DNA of 36,490 bases from positions 1-36,490 of the forward strand of contig JAENXD010000004.1 of the NCBI GenBank assembly GCA_016649745.1. Direction: 5' to 3'. The first letter of the stretch is position 1. Each line of letters opens with the position of its first letter. A model generated the notes under the pieces. It was not told the DNA's origin and ran no database searches. It saw only the letters and a program-made list of their open reading frames with translations. Position numbers and translations under genes: made by a program. Below are positions 15,185-24,407 of the stretch, piece by piece. Source of the stretch: Flavobacteriaceae bacterium. Its GTDB lineage: Bacteria > Bacteroidota > Bacteroidia > Flavobacteriales > Flavobacteriaceae.

Positions 15185-16318
15185 ATGAAAAAAGTATTGT
15201 TTATAGACAGGGACGGCACCATGATTTTAGAACCATCAGACCAACAAGTTGATGCGTTTGAAAAAATTATTTTTTATCCGAAAGTATTCACGTATTTAGC
15301 CAAAATAGCCAAGGAACTCGATTATGAATTGGTAATGGTCACCAACCAGGACGGATTGGGAACAATTGCTTATCCAGAAGAATCTTTTTGGTCGGTTCAA
15401 AATTTTGTGATTCAATGTTTTGAAAATGAAGGCGTAAAGTTTGACAAGGTGTTTATTGATAAAACTTTTGCAAAAGACAATGCCATAACCAGAAAACCCA
15501 ATACAGGTTTGTTAACCGAATATTTTTCTGAGGAATATGATTTGGGGAATTCCTTTGTGATTGGTGATCGGTTAACAGATATTCAATTGGCTAAAAACCT
15601 CGGTGCAAAAGGAATTTTCATCAACAACAACACCAATCTTGGAACTGGAGAAATAACAGTGAAAAGAGAGGAATTAAATAATTTAATTGCACTGGAAACC
15701 AATGATTGGCAAAAAATATATGAGTTTTTAAAATTAGAAAATCGAACTGCCGAACTCACAAGAAATACCAACGAAACTAAAATTTATGTCAATCTAAATT
15801 TAGATGGAACCGGAAAAAGCGATATTTCAACAGGCATTGCTTTTTTTGACCATATGCTAGACCAAATTGCGCGTCACGGCCAAATGGATTTAATCATTAA
15901 AGTAAAGGGGGATTTGGACGTGGATGAACATCATACCATTGAAGACACCATGATTGCTTTGGGTGAAGTTTTTGCAAAAGCATTGGGAAATAAATTGGGG
16001 ATTGAGCGTTACGGATTTTGTTTGCCTATGGATGATTGTCTGGCGCAAGTTTCCATTGATTTTGGTGGAAGAAACTGGCTGGTTTGGGAAGCAGATTTTA
16101 AACGTGAAATGATTGGGGAAATGCCAACAGAAATGTTCTTTCATTTGTTCAAATCATTTACTGATGGTGCCAAATGCAACTTGAATATCAAAGCTGAAGG
16201 CGTGAATGAACACCATAAAATTGAAGCCATTTTTAAGGCATTTGCAAAAGCCATAAAAGCTGCCGTAAAAAGAGATCCTGAAAAAATGATTTTGCCAAGC
16301 ACAAAAGGAACTTTATAA
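15185..16318 (+). CDS. hisB: Bifunctional histidinol-phosphatase / imidazoleglycerol-phosphate dehydratase
   Basis: Supplies two steps of the pathway. The N-terminal HAD phosphatase (about 1-165) has the nucleophile motif DRDGT (Asp8, Asp10), VTNQDG and GDRLTD. The C-terminal dehydratase (about 190-377) has [12 protein letters not shown], the metal-binding HHTIEDT (249-255) and EHHKIEAIF (342-350). The 377-residue length matches the fused form. The start [12 protein letters not shown] at 15185 is preferred over an ATG 12 bases upstream that overlaps hisC. The cysteine cluster that holds a structural zinc in E. coli HisB-N is not seen (the region reads [13 protein letters not shown]), so this is probably the zinc-free variety. 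Confidence 0.97.
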   Translation: MKKVLFIDRDGTMILEPSDQQVDAFEKIIFYPKVFTYLAKIAKELDYELVMVTNQDGLGTIAYPEESFWSVQNFVIQCFENEGVKFDKVFIDKTFAKDNAITRKPNTGLLTEYFSEEYDLGNSFVIGDRLTDIQLAKNLGAKGIFINNNTNLGTGEITVKREELNNLIALETNDWQKIYEFLKLENRTAELTRNTNETKIYVNLNLDGTGKSDISTGIAFFDHMLDQIARHGQMDLIIKVKGDLDVDEHHTIEDTMIALGEVFAKALGNKLGIERYGFCLPMDDCLAQVSIDFGGRNWLVWEADFKREMIGEMPTEMFFHLFKSFTDGAKCNLNIKAEGVNEHHKIEAIFKAFAKAIKAAVKRDPEKMILPSTKGTL

Positions 16319-16419
16319 TTAAAAATGAATAATTAAAAATTAAAATTTTAAAGGGTTATTTTGCGATAATTAAAATATTAAATTCCTGATACTAGATACT
16401 CAATACCAGATACCAAAAA

Positions 16420-17001
16420 ATGAAAATAGTCATTATAAATTACGGGGCGGGGAACATTCAATCCATTAAATTTGCCATTCAACGTTTGGGTTATGAAGCT
16501 GTTTTATCAGATGATGCCGAAGAAATTAAAGGAGCTGATAAAGTGATTTTTCCAGGAGTGGGAGAGGCTGGCAGTGCGATGAAGAAATTGAGATCGACCG
16601 GATTGGATAAATTGATTCCAACTTTAAAACAGCCTGTTTTAGGGATTTGTTTGGGAATGCAGTTAATGTGTAATTATTGTGAAGAAGGCAACACACAAGG
16701 TCTGGGAATTTTTGATGTTGATGTTGTTAAGTTTAGTAATAAAGTTAAAGTTCCTCAAATTGGATGGAATCAAATTGGAAATTTGAATTCGGAACTGTTT
16801 AAAGGAATTGCAGAAAAGGAGTATATGTATTTGGTGCACAGTTTTTATGTTCCGCTGAATGAGGAAGCTATTGCAACCACTGAATATGGGATAAAATATG
16901 CTTCAGCATTGCAAAAAGATAATTTTTACGGCGTACAGTTTCACCCTGAAAAAAGCAGTAAAGCCGGAGAACAAATATTGAAGAATTTTTTGGAAATATA
17001 A
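16420..17001 (+). CDS. hisH: Imidazole glycerol phosphate synthase, glutaminase subunit
   Basis: A class I glutamine amidotransferase that feeds ammonia to HisF. It has 193 residues, with NYGAGNI at the start, the oxyanion region PGVGEAGSAM, nucleophile Cys77 in GICLGMQLM, and His175 and Glu177 in QFHPEKSSKAGE, completing the triad. The preceding 100-base gap is low-complexity sequence (GATACT/AATACC-like) without a gene. It is separated from hisA by a palindromic repeat rather than sitting next to hisF, as is usual in this gene order. Confidence 0.97.
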   Translation: MKIVIINYGAGNIQSIKFAIQRLGYEAVLSDDAEEIKGADKVIFPGVGEAGSAMKKLRSTGLDKLIPTLKQPVLGICLGMQLMCNYCEEGNTQGLGIFDVDVVKFSNKVKVPQIGWNQIGNLNSELFKGIAEKEYMYLVHSFYVPLNEEAIATTEYGIKYASALQKDNFYGVQFHPEKSSKAGEQILKNFLEI

Positions 17002-17023
17002 AACTTAATTAAAATGAACTTTA

Positions 17024-17102
17024 CGTCACCCTCAACTTGTTTCAGGGTCTCATTAGTATTGCATAATGTAGGATGAGATTCTGAAACAAGTTCAGAATGA
17101 CG
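17024..17102 (+). repeat. 79-bp palindromic repeat, copy 1 (hisH-hisA gap)
   Basis: The left arm starts CGTCACCCTCAACTTGTTTC and the right arm ends GAAACAAGTTCAGAATGACG. The arms pair with a few mismatches around a short centre. It has the same arms as the copies at 17901 and 18764. It fills most of the gap, and a folded RNA could affect mRNA processing or stability here. Confidence 0.85.
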
Positions 17103-17141
17103 TTTTAATAAGAAATACAAATCAGCAATTAAAAAATAAAA

Positions 17142-17867
17142 ATGAGAATAATACCAGCAATAGACATCATAAACGGCAAATGTGTGCGCCTCTCAAAAGG
17201 AGATTACAGCACCAAGATAATTTATAATGAAAATCCGCTGGAAGTAGCTAAAATGTTTGAAAATCATGGGATTAAGTATTTGCATTTGGTCGATTTAGAT
17301 GGCGCAAAATCAAGTCATATTGTAAATCACAAAATTCTGGAACAAATTGCTTCGAAAACGAACTTAAAAATCGATTTTGGTGGCGGATTGAAGTCGGATT
17401 CCGATTTGAAAATTGCTTTTGAAAGTGGTGCAAACCAGATAACCGGAGGAAGTATTGCTATAAAATACCCTTCAATTTTTAAAAGCTGGCTGGAAAAATA
17501 CGGTTCTGATAAAATTATTTTGGGTGCGGATGCTTTGAATGAAAAAATAGCGGTTAGCGGTTGGCAGGAAGATTCTAATGTAGATCTGATTCCGTTTATT
17601 CAAAATTATCAAAAAGAAGGCGTTAAATATGTAATTTGTACCGATATTTCAAAAGACGGAATGTTACAAGGACCATCGTTTGAATTGTATCAAAAAATAA
17701 TCAGTCAAGCTTCAAACATAAAATTAATAGCCTCCGGAGGAATTTCTACTTTTGAAGAACTGCCTAAATTGGCAGAAATAGGTTGTGAAGGAACGATTAT
17801 TGGAAAAGCTATTTATGAACATAAAATTAGTATGAAAGATATTGAGAATTTTATTTTAAATAATTAA
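17142..17867 (+). CDS. hisA: ProFAR isomerase (HisA)
   Basis: A (beta/alpha)8-barrel enzyme that opens the ribose ring of ProFAR by an Amadori rearrangement. It has 241 residues. The first catalytic aspartate is Asp8 in [16 protein letters not shown]. The two phosphate-binding half-barrel motifs are seen as [11 protein letters not shown] and [11 protein letters not shown]. The second acid is in the [11 protein letters not shown] region or the preceding ILGADA strand. It ends with [11 protein letters not shown]. The start ATG at 17142 fits the family N-terminus. Palindromic repeats flank it on both sides. Confidence 0.97.
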   Translation: MRIIPAIDIINGKCVRLSKGDYSTKIIYNENPLEVAKMFENHGIKYLHLVDLDGAKSSHIVNHKILEQIASKTNLKIDFGGGLKSDSDLKIAFESGANQITGGSIAIKYPSIFKSWLEKYGSDKIILGADALNEKIAVSGWQEDSNVDLIPFIQNYQKEGVKYVICTDISKDGMLQGPSFELYQKIISQASNIKLIASGGISTFEELPKLAEIGCEGTIIGKAIYEHKISMKDIENFILNN

Positions 17868-17900
17868 AGGTTATTTTATGGAAAATAAAAATAGAGTTTT

Positions 17901-17980
17901 CGTCACCCTGAACTTGTTTCAGGGTCTCATTATGATTTAACTTAAGTATGTTGAGATTCTGAAACAAGTTCAGAATGACG
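17901..17980 (+). repeat. 80-bp palindromic repeat, copy 2 (hisA-hisF gap)
   Basis: The left arm is CGTCACCCTGAACTTGTTTC and the right arm ends GAAACAAGTTCAGAATGACG, in the same orientation as copy 1. The centre differs (TATGATTTAACTTAAGTATG). It lies 33 bases after hisA and ends about 20 bases before hisF. Confidence 0.85.
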
Positions 17981-18001
17981 TATTTTTAATAACTTTAATA
18001 A

Positions 18002-18757
18002 ATGTTAACAAAAAGAATTATTCCCTGTCTCGATATTAAAAATGGAAGAACCGTAAAAGGCATCAATTTTATTGATTTACGAGATGCAGGTGATCCTGTT
18101 GAATTGGCTGAGATTTATGCAAATAATGGGGCAGATGAATTGGTTTTTTTAGACATAACTGCTACGGAGCAACGTAGAAAAACATTATCTGAATTGGTAA
18201 TGCATGTCGCGGAAAAAGTGAATATTCCTTTTACAGTCGGTGGCGGAATTTCTTCGGTGGAAGATGTTGAAATATTATTAAACTCAGGAGCGGATAAGGT
18301 TTCCATAAATTCTTCGGCAGTTAAAAATCCCCAATTGATCAATGATTTGGCATCAAAATTTGGGAGTCAGTGCATCGTTGTTGCCATTGACGCGAAACAA
18401 ATTGATGGAGAATGGATCGTTCATTTGGTGGGCGGAAAAGTGCCCACAAAAATTAAATTATTTGATTGGGCAAAAGAAGTTGAGGAACGTGGTGCGGGAG
18501 AAATTTTGTTTACTTCGATGGACCATGATGGCACAAAAAACGGATTTGCAAATGAAGCGTTGGCCTATTTGGGTGGGTTGGTAAATATTCCTATAATTGC
18601 TTCAGGAGGAGCCGGAAATATGCAACATTTTACTGATGCTTTTATAAAAGGAAAGGCTGATGCGGCTTTAGCGGCCAGTGTATTTCATTTTAAAGAAATT
18701 GAAATTGTAGATTTAAAAAAAGAATTGAAAAGAAATAATATACCAGTTAGATTATAA
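18002..18757 (+). CDS. hisF: Imidazole glycerol phosphate synthase, cyclase subunit
   Basis: Uses ammonia from HisH to turn PRFAR into imidazole glycerol phosphate and AICAR, the latter returning to purine synthesis. A 251-residue barrel with Asp11 in [16 protein letters not shown], a second catalytic aspartate in VVAIDAK (about 130), and phosphate loops [11 protein letters not shown] and [11 protein letters not shown]. The [10 protein letters not shown] loop and [11 protein letters not shown] near the end are typical of HisF and distinguish it from its paralog HisA. The start ATG at 18002 fits the family N-terminus. Confidence 0.97.
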   Translation: MLTKRIIPCLDIKNGRTVKGINFIDLRDAGDPVELAEIYANNGADELVFLDITATEQRRKTLSELVMHVAEKVNIPFTVGGGISSVEDVEILLNSGADKVSINSSAVKNPQLINDLASKFGSQCIVVAIDAKQIDGEWIVHLVGGKVPTKIKLFDWAKEVEERGAGEILFTSMDHDGTKNGFANEALAYLGGLVNIPIIASGGAGNMQHFTDAFIKGKADAALAASVFHFKEIEIVDLKKELKRNNIPVRL

Positions 18758-18763
18758 ATTTAA

Positions 18764-18842
18764 CGTCATTCTGAACTTGTTTCAGAATCTCAACATACAG
18801 ATATAAATCAGTATGAGAACCTGAAACAAGTTCAGGTTGACG
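18764..18842 (-). repeat. 79-bp palindromic repeat, copy 3, reversed (hisF-hisIE gap)
   Basis: Read on the minus strand it starts CGTCAACCTGAACTTGTTTC and ends GAAACAAGTTCAGAATGACG, matching copies 1 and 2. The asymmetric marks (CCTG arm versus TTCTG arm, and the TATGTTGAG side) show that this copy is turned around relative to the other two. It starts 7 bases after the hisF stop codon. Confidence 0.83.
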
Positions 18843-18885
18843 ATTAATAAGAATATCTTTAATATAAAAATTACAAGAAACGATT

Positions 18886-19485
18886 ATGAATATAGATTTT
18901 AACAAAAACGAAAACGGATTAGTACCTGTAATCATTCAAGACCATATCACAAAAAATGTCTTAATGTTGGGTTATATGAATCAGGAAGCTTTTGACAAAA
19001 CTGTTGAATTGGGAAATGTGACCTTTTTCAGCAGAACAAAAAAAAGGTTATGGACAAAAGGTGAGGAAAGCGGCAATTTTTTGAGCGTGGTTTCCATTCA
19101 AAACGATTGTGATCAGGATACTTTGTTAATTCGCGTAAATCCCGCAGGTCCAACTTGCCATAAAGGAACGGATACTTGTTGGGGAGAAACCAATGATCCG
19201 TCTTATGGTTTTTTGTCGCAACTGGAAGAAGTGATTAAAAACAGGAGGGAAGCAGGCAATTCCGAAAATAGTTATGTGGCTTCTTTATTTGAAAAGGGAA
19301 TTAATAAAATAGCCCAAAAAGTGGGGGAGGAAGCTGTTGAAATTGTGATTGAGGCAAAAGACAATAACGACGATTTATTTTTAAATGAAGGTGCCGATTT
19401 ACTTTTTCATTATTTAATTTTGTTGCAGGCAAAAGGATTTACTTTACAGGATATTGTGAAAGTTTTAGGAGAAAGACATCAATAA
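18886..19485 (+). CDS. hisIE: Bifunctional phosphoribosyl-AMP cyclohydrolase / phosphoribosyl-ATP pyrophosphatase
   Basis: Carries out steps 2 and 3 of the pathway. The N-terminal HisI part (about 1-105) has VTFFSRTKKRLWTKGEESG, the metal-binding acids in DCDQDTLL, and zinc cysteines in GPTCHKGTDTCWGE. The C-terminal HisE part (about 110-199) is an all-alpha pyrophosphohydrolase with KVGEEAVEIVIEAKDNN and the acidic NEGADLLFHYLILL helix. The 199-residue length is normal for the fusion. It is the last his gene. No strong hairpin terminator follows; the gap to the next gene has AAAGTAC and GACTAAA heptamer tracts. Confidence 0.97.
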   Translation: MNIDFNKNENGLVPVIIQDHITKNVLMLGYMNQEAFDKTVELGNVTFFSRTKKRLWTKGEESGNFLSVVSIQNDCDQDTLLIRVNPAGPTCHKGTDTCWGETNDPSYGFLSQLEEVIKNRREAGNSENSYVASLFEKGINKIAQKVGEEAVEIVIEAKDNNDDLFLNEGADLLFHYLILLQAKGFTLQDIVKVLGERHQ

Positions 19486-19489
19486 GTAT

Positions 19490-19576
19490 AAAGTACAAAG
19501 TACAAGTTTAAATATTAGAAGTTAGATATTAGAAGTACAAAGAAAAAAGACCAGAGACTAAAGACTAAAGACTAAA
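19490..19576 (+). repeat. Heptamer-periodic tract after the his operon
   Basis: The tract contains two copies of AAAGTAC (19490-19503), a 14-base repeat starting ATATTAGAAGT, and three tandem copies of GACTAAA (19556-19576). All have a period of 7 or 14. No coding potential is seen. Confidence 0.6.
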
Positions 19577-19679
19577 AATATGAAGTTTTTTAATTTGTAA
19601 ATTCATTGATTTTCATAATTTTAACTTTTAATATTTTATATCGTATATTTAATATTCTTAATTTATTTTAATAACAATA

Positions 19680-20354
19680 ATGACCTCAATTTCAAAATCG
19701 ACCTTAGATTTTTTAAAAGCGCTGAAAACCAATAACAATCGTGATTGGTTTAATGAAAATAAAGCTGCATTTGAGGCTGAGCAAAAAAAAGTTAAAGAAT
19801 TTTACAATTCGGTGATGGAACATTTAAAAATGCAGGACCTTATTGAAAATGTGAAAATATTCAGGATTTACAGGGATGTTCGTTTTTCAGCAGATAAAAC
19901 GCCATTTAAACCTCATTTTGCTGGTCATTTCACCCGAGCGACCAACAAGTTGCGAGGCGGATATTATTTAAGAATAAGACCAGGAGAAAGTTTTTTGGCT
20001 GGTGGGTTTTGGGAACCCAATAAAGAGGATTTGTTAAGAATTAGAAAAGAATTCGAAACCGATGCAACTGAAATTAGAGCCATTGTAAGTGCTCCGGATT
20101 TTAAGAAGTATTTTGGGAAATTACAGGGCAATGCTGTAAAATCCGCACCACGAGGTTTTGATAAAAATCATCCGAATATAGCTTTGATCAGGCTAAAACA
20201 ATTTATTGTGACACGTGAATTTACTGATGAAGAAGTTTTATCGCCAAACTTTTTAAGGGAAGTTATGGATTCATTTTTGGCAATGCGACCCTATCTGGAT
20301 TATATGAGTGAAGTGCTTACCACCAATTTAAATGGAGAGTCTATAATCGATTAA
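19680..20354 (+). CDS. DUF2461 / TIGR02453 family protein
   Basis: A 224-residue conserved protein of unknown biochemical role. It shows family-typical stretches: the N-terminal LDFLKALKTNNNRDWFNENK, then KIFRIYRDVRFSADKTPFKPHF (split as KIFRIYRDVRFSADK and TPFKPHF), GGYYLRIRPGESFLAGGFW, and a later KSAPRGFDKNHPNIALIRLK. There is no signal peptide or membrane helix, so it is probably cytoplasmic. It lies about 195 bases after hisIE, far enough to have its own promoter, and converges with secA across a palindrome. Confidence 0.9.
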   Translation: MTSISKSTLDFLKALKTNNNRDWFNENKAAFEAEQKKVKEFYNSVMEHLKMQDLIENVKIFRIYRDVRFSADKTPFKPHFAGHFTRATNKLRGGYYLRIRPGESFLAGGFWEPNKEDLLRIRKEFETDATEIRAIVSAPDFKKYFGKLQGNAVKSAPRGFDKNHPNIALIRLKQFIVTREFTDEEVLSPNFLREVMDSFLAMRPYLDYMSEVLTTNLNGESIID

Positions 20355-20377
20355 AATAATTATGCTGTATTGAAATT

Positions 20378-20558
20378 ACCCGTTGGGTGTGATTAATTTT
20401 TAATAATAATTTTTCGTCAGTTCGAGTGATTTTAGATAGAAAATCGTATCGAGAACAGAAAAAATTATTGTTAAAAAAGTTCTCGATACATTTTTTGTTC
20501 CGTTTTACTACACAAAAAACACTCGAACAGACGGTTTTAATAATTGCCCCCAACGGGT
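20378..20558 (+). repeat. Nested long palindrome between convergent genes
   Basis: The outer arms are CCCGTTGGG (20379-20387) and CCCAACGGG (20549-20557). An inner pair is CGTCAGTTCGAGTGATTTT (from 20415) against AACACTCGAACAGACG (to 20533). A third pair in the middle is TCGAGAAC/GTTCTCGA. The whole could form one long hairpin or cruciform and may act as a two-way terminator for the DUF2461 gene and secA. It has the look of an interspersed repeat nested in another. Confidence 0.75.
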
Positions 20559-20588
20559 TTAGAAATTGAGTTTAATTTTTGAATTTTA

Positions 20589-23500
20589 TCATTCCTCCAC
20601 CAGCACCCAATCACCTTTTTGAATTAAAGGAATGGCTTGTTTGTATTTTACCGACTTGTTTTCGCCCGACAATACATGTTTAATGGTCACTTGTTCATTT
20701 CGTCCAATTTTTCGCTCGGTGCGTACGATGGTTTCAACAACATGCTGTTGCGTTTGGTTGGTTTGTGCATTTGGCGCAGAGTTACCGTATTCTTCCTTGC
20801 TCAATTGAACTTTCTCACGTTTTTGTTCTCTTGCCGGTAAAACGCGGGTTGCATCTTGTGAAGGCAATTCACCTTTGAATAAAAACGATAAGACTTCTTT
20901 ATTTACTTTATCAAGCATGCTGTTGAACAGCTCAAAAGACTCAAATTTGTAAATTAACAATGGGTCTTTTTGCTCATAAGTTGCATTTTGAACCGATTGT
21001 TTTAACTCATCCATTTGTCGCAAATGATCTTTCCATGTATCGTCAATGATCGCAAGTGTAATATTTTTTTCAAAATCGGTCACCAACTCTTTTCCGCCAG
21101 ATTCATAAGCATCTTTTAAATTGGTAATTACTTTCAATTCCTTAACGCCATCGGTAAAGGGAACCACAATTCGTTCATATTTTTCACCGTGATTTTCATA
21201 AACATCTTTAATTACGGGAAAAGCAGCTTTTGCATTTCTTTCTAGTTTCTCTTTATAATGTTTGTAAACAACATCAAAAAGTTGATCTGTAAGTTCTTGT
21301 TCCGTAAGTGATTTAAATTCTTCTTCGTTAAAAGGAGAAGTTGTGGAAGAAAAACGAATCAGTTCAAATTCAAAATTCTGATAATCATTCGCGAGTTTAT
21401 TTTCTCTAATCAACATGTTACAGGTATCAAAAACCATATTTACGATATCCACCTGCAAACGGTCTCCATACAAGGCGTGGCGACGACGTTTGTAAACGAC
21501 TTCTCTTTGAGAATTCATCACATCATCGTACTCAAGTAATCTTTTACGAACTCCAAAGTTGTTTTCTTCCACTTTGCGTTGTGCGCGTTCAATGGATTTG
21601 GAAATCATGGAGTGTTGAATAACTTCACCTTCCTGAAGCCCCATTCTGTCCATCATTTTCGCAATACGTTCGGAACCGAACAATCGCATTAAATTGTCTT
21701 CCAATGATACATAAAACTGTGAAGAACCCGGATCTCCCTGACGACCGGCCCTACCTCGTAACTGGCGGTCTACTCGACGTGAATCGTGACGTTCTGTACC
21801 CACAATGGCCAAACCTCCCGCTTTTTTAACTTCATCGGAAAGTTTTATATCCGTTCCACGACCAGCCATATTGGTTGCAATGGTTACGACACCCGAGTTT
21901 CCTGCTTCTTCAACGATTTCAGCTTCTCTTTTGTGCAGTTTGGCATTTAATACATTGTGTTTTATTTTTCTGATGGTAAGCATTCGGCTTAACAATTCGG
22001 AAATTTCTACGGAAGTGGTTCCCACCAACACAGGTCGACCTAAATTCACCAAGTTTACAATTTCATCAATAACGGCATTGTATTTTTCACGCTTGGTTTT
22101 GAAAACCAAATCGTCTCGATCATCCCGAACTAATTCTCTGTTGGGTGGAATTTCAATAACATCCAATTTATAAATTTCCCAGAATTCCCCGGCTTCTGTA
22201 ACGGCAGTTCCTGTCATACCGGAAAGCTTTCGGTACATTCTAAAGTAATTTTGGAGTGTAACCGTAGCGTATGTTTGTGTGGCAGCTTCAATTTTAACGT
22301 TCTCTTTTGCTTCAATCGCCTGATGTAATCCGTCGGAATAACGACGACCTTCCATAATACGTCCGGTTTGCTCGTCAACAATTTTAATTTTATCATCCAT
22401 AATTACATACTCAATATCTTTTTCAAATAAAGTGTATGCCTTAAGCAATTGATTCATCGTATGAATTCGTTCGCTTTTTATGCTGTAATCACGATATAGT
22501 TCTTCTTTTTTCTCAGTTAAAACCTCCGGTGTGTCCTTTTCACGCTCCAATTTGCCGATTTCAGTACTTAAATCTGGTAAAATGAAAAAGTTTTCATCAC
22601 CGTCATCACCTGATAAATAGGTAATTCCTTTATCAGTCAACTCAATAGAATTGTTTTTTTCATCAATAACAAAATATAACTCTTCGTCAATTTTAGGCAT
22701 TTCACGATTGTTATCCTGCATATAATGATTCTCCGTTTTTTGCAAGAGTTGTTTAATGCCTTCCTGACTTAAAAATTTGATTAAGGCTTTGCTTTTCGGC
22801 AAACCTCTAAAAACACGAAGTAATAAAAATCCGCCTTCTTTGGTATCGCCTTCAGCCAATAATTTTTTTGCTTCAGCCAAAACAGCGGTTAAATAATTTC
22901 GTTGGGTAGAAACAATTCTGTCTACACTAGGTTTTAACTCGTTAAATTCGTGACGGTCTGCATTCGCAGTCGCCCCTGAAATAATTAATGGAGTACGTGC
23001 ATCATCAATTAAAACGGAATCGACCTCATCCACAATAGCATAATTTGGCGGGCGTTGCACCAAATCGTTTGGTGAATGCGCCATATTATCACGCAAATAA
23101 TCAAAACCAAATTCGTTATTTGTACCGTAAGTAATATCTGCATTGTATGCTTTCCTTCGCGCATCTGAATTTGGTTCATGGTGATCAATACAATCAATTC
23201 TTAATCCATGGAATTCAAAAATTGGACCCATCCAGGCAGCATCACGTTTTGCCAGATAATCATTTACGGTTACCAAATGCACGCCTTTTCCTGTAAGCGC
23301 ATTTAAGTAAATAGGGAGTGTTGAAACCAATGTTTTACCTTCACCAGTCATCATTTCGGCAATTTTACCCTGATGCAAAACCGAACCACCGATAAGTTGC
23401 ACATCGTAATGAATCATATCCCAAGTAACTTCTTTTCCCTGGGCATCCCATATATTGGTCCAAATGGCTTTGTCATTTTCAAGGACTATATTTTCTCGCG

Positions 23501-23924
23501 TTGCGGAAAGTTCCCTGTCAAACGGCGTTGCCGTAACGGTAATGGTTTTATTTTGGGTAAAGCGTTTGGCAGTTTCTTTAACAACGGCAAATGCTTCGGG
23601 CATGATTTCGTCTAATGTTTTTTCTGAAGCTTGGTATAAATCTTCTTCTAAACTGTCAATTAAAGCATAAATTTCTTCTTTTCGGTCTATGTTTGCATCG
23701 GTTAATTCTGCTTTTAATTCATCAATTTTTGAAGAAAACTCAAGCGTTGAATCTGATATTTTTTGCTTAAAGTAAGCCGTTTTTTCACGTAATTGATCGT
23801 TTGTTAAATTTGTAATTTCTTGATCAAAAGCATTAACCTTGGTAACTATGGGCTGAAGCAATGCTAAATCTTTCTTTTTTTTATCTCCAACAAAAACTTT
23901 AAGGACTGAATTTATGATACTCAT
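20589..23924 (-). CDS. secA: Protein translocase ATPase SecA
   Basis: Motor of the general secretion pathway, working with SecYEG at the inner membrane. The 1111-residue length is the enlarged Bacteroidota form. It has Walker [15 protein letters not shown] (about 191-204), Walker B with the [16 protein letters not shown] region (about 300), the second nucleotide-binding fold with [12 protein letters not shown] and [10 protein letters not shown], and the arginine finger motif [13 protein letters not shown]. An acidic, coiled insertion at about 55-85 and another near 345-420 account for the extra length. The tail ends in [16 protein letters not shown] and lacks the cysteine-rich zinc/SecB-binding end of proteobacterial SecA. 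It is apparently monocistronic. Confidence 0.98.
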   Translation of the reverse strand: MSIINSVLKVFVGDKKKKDLALLQPIVTKVNAFDQEITNLTNDQLREKTAYFKQKISDSTLEFSSKIDELKAELTDANIDRKEEIYALIDSLEEDLYQASEKTLDEIMPEAFAVVKETAKRFTQNKTITVTATPFDRELSATRENIVLENDKAIWTNIWDAQGKEVTWDMIHYDVQLIGGSVLHQGKIAEMMTGEGKTLVSTLPIYLNALTGKGVHLVTVNDYLAKRDAAWMGPIFEFHGLRIDCIDHHEPNSDARRKAYNADITYGTNNEFGFDYLRDNMAHSPNDLVQRPPNYAIVDEVDSVLIDDARTPLIISGATANADRHEFNELKPSVDRIVSTQRNYLTAVLAEAKKLLAEGDTKEGGFLLLRVFRGLPKSKALIKFLSQEGIKQLLQKTENHYMQDNNREMPKIDEELYFVIDEKNNSIELTDKGITYLSGDDGDENFFILPDLSTEIGKLEREKDTPEVLTEKKEELYRDYSIKSERIHTMNQLLKAYTLFEKDIEYVIMDDKIKIVDEQTGRIMEGRRYSDGLHQAIEAKENVKIEAATQTYATVTLQNYFRMYRKLSGMTGTAVTEAGEFWEIYKLDVIEIPPNRELVRDDRDDLVFKTKREKYNAVIDEIVNLVNLGRPVLVGTTSVEISELLSRMLTIRKIKHNVLNAKLHKREAEIVEEAGNSGVVTIATNMAGRGTDIKLSDEVKKAGGLAIVGTERHDSRRVDRQLRGRAGRQGDPGSSQFYVSLEDNLMRLFGSERIAKMMDRMGLQEGEVIQHSMISKSIERAQRKVEENNFGVRKRLLEYDDVMNSQREVVYKRRRHALYGDRLQVDIVNMVFDTCNMLIRENKLANDYQNFEFELIRFSSTTSPFNEEEFKSLTEQELTDQLFDVVYKHYKEKLERNAKAAFPVIKDVYENHGEKYERIVVPFTDGVKELKVITNLKDAYESGGKELVTDFEKNITLAIIDDTWKDHLRQMDELKQSVQNATYEQKDPLLIYKFESFELFNSMLDKVNKEVLSFLFKGELPSQDATRVLPAREQKREKVQLSKEEYGNSAPNAQTNQTQQHVVETIVRTERKIGRNEQVTIKHVLSGENKSVKYKQAIPLIQKGDWVLVEE

Positions 23925-23959
23925 ATTTTAGGTGTCAAATTTTTAAATAATTACGTGTA

Positions 23960-23974
23960 AAATTACAGTAATTT
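23960..23974. promoter_or_regulatory. Small palindrome upstream of secA
   Basis: AAATTAC-A-GTAATTT is a perfect 7+7 inverted repeat 36 bases before the secA start. It could be an operator or chance in AT-rich DNA. No clear TAnnTTTG box is visible nearby. Confidence 0.2.
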
Positions 23975-24052
23975 ATATTGATATTAATAGCTGGTAAAGT
24001 TAATTTTTTTAATGTTAAATCATTTTAATTCTGTATAAAATTATAATCAATA

Positions 24053-24089
24053 ACCAAAAAAAAAGTCTCGCTAGAGACTTTTTTTGGTT
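24053..24089 (-). terminator. Terminator between the DUF2795 gene and secA
   Basis: AACCAAAAAAAAGTCTC pairs with GAGACTTTTTTTGGTT around the loop GCTA. With A-runs on one side and T-runs on the other it can work in both directions. It directly follows the DUF2795 stop codon and separates it from secA. Confidence 0.85.
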
Positions 24090-24098
24090 AAGTATTTT

Positions 24099-24320
24099 TT
24101 AATATTCATCTTCGTTCCAAAGATAATCTTCTTCTGAAGGGTAATCTGGCCAAATTTCGACAATTGATTCGAAATTCTCTTCCTCATCTTCAATTTCTTG
24201 AAGATTTTCCACAACCTCTAAAGGTGCCCCTGTTCTAATTGCATAATCAATCAATTCATCCTTTGTCGCGGGCCAAGGTGCATCTGCTAAATACGATGCT
24301 AATTCTAGTGTCCAATACAT
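24099..24320 (-). CDS. Small acidic DUF2795 family protein
   Basis: A 73-residue protein starting MYWTLELASYLADAPWPATK and ending with a very acidic tail (WPDYPSEEDYLWNEDEY). This is a familiar, strongly conserved small protein of Flavobacteriia assigned to DUF2795. No function is established that I know of; the family is sometimes described as possibly nucleic-acid related, but the negative charge here argues for caution. It has a good promoter upstream and a terminator downstream, so it is a stand-alone gene. Confidence 0.9.
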   Translation of the reverse strand: MYWTLELASYLADAPWPATKDELIDYAIRTGAPLEVVENLQEIEDEEENFESIVEIWPDYPSEEDYLWNEDEY

Positions 24321-24342
24321 AAATTTCCGTATTAAATTTTTG

Positions 24343-24372
24343 CAAAAGTAATTTTTTTACTTAATTAGGCAA
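24343..24372 (-). promoter_or_regulatory. Promoter of the DUF2795 gene
   Basis: On the minus strand, TTG (24372-24370) is followed after 19 bases by TACTTTTG (24350-24343). This fits the Bacteroidota -33 TTG / -7 TAnnTTTG consensus in both sequence and spacing, and lies about 22 bases from the start codon. It is the best promoter match in the window. Confidence 0.65.
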
Positions 24373-24407
24373 GCTATTTCTAGTTTTATTTCAAAATAAA
24401 AAAGAAC

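Noticed and set aside
17024-18842. Possible CRISPR-like spaced repeats
   Set aside because: The three copies are about 800-900 bases apart with intact his genes between them, they are long palindromes, and one is reversed; there are no regular spacers and no cas genes.
21805-22173. Plus-strand reading frame opposite secA
   Set aside because: It is antisense to the conserved SecA helicase motifs and has no independent support.
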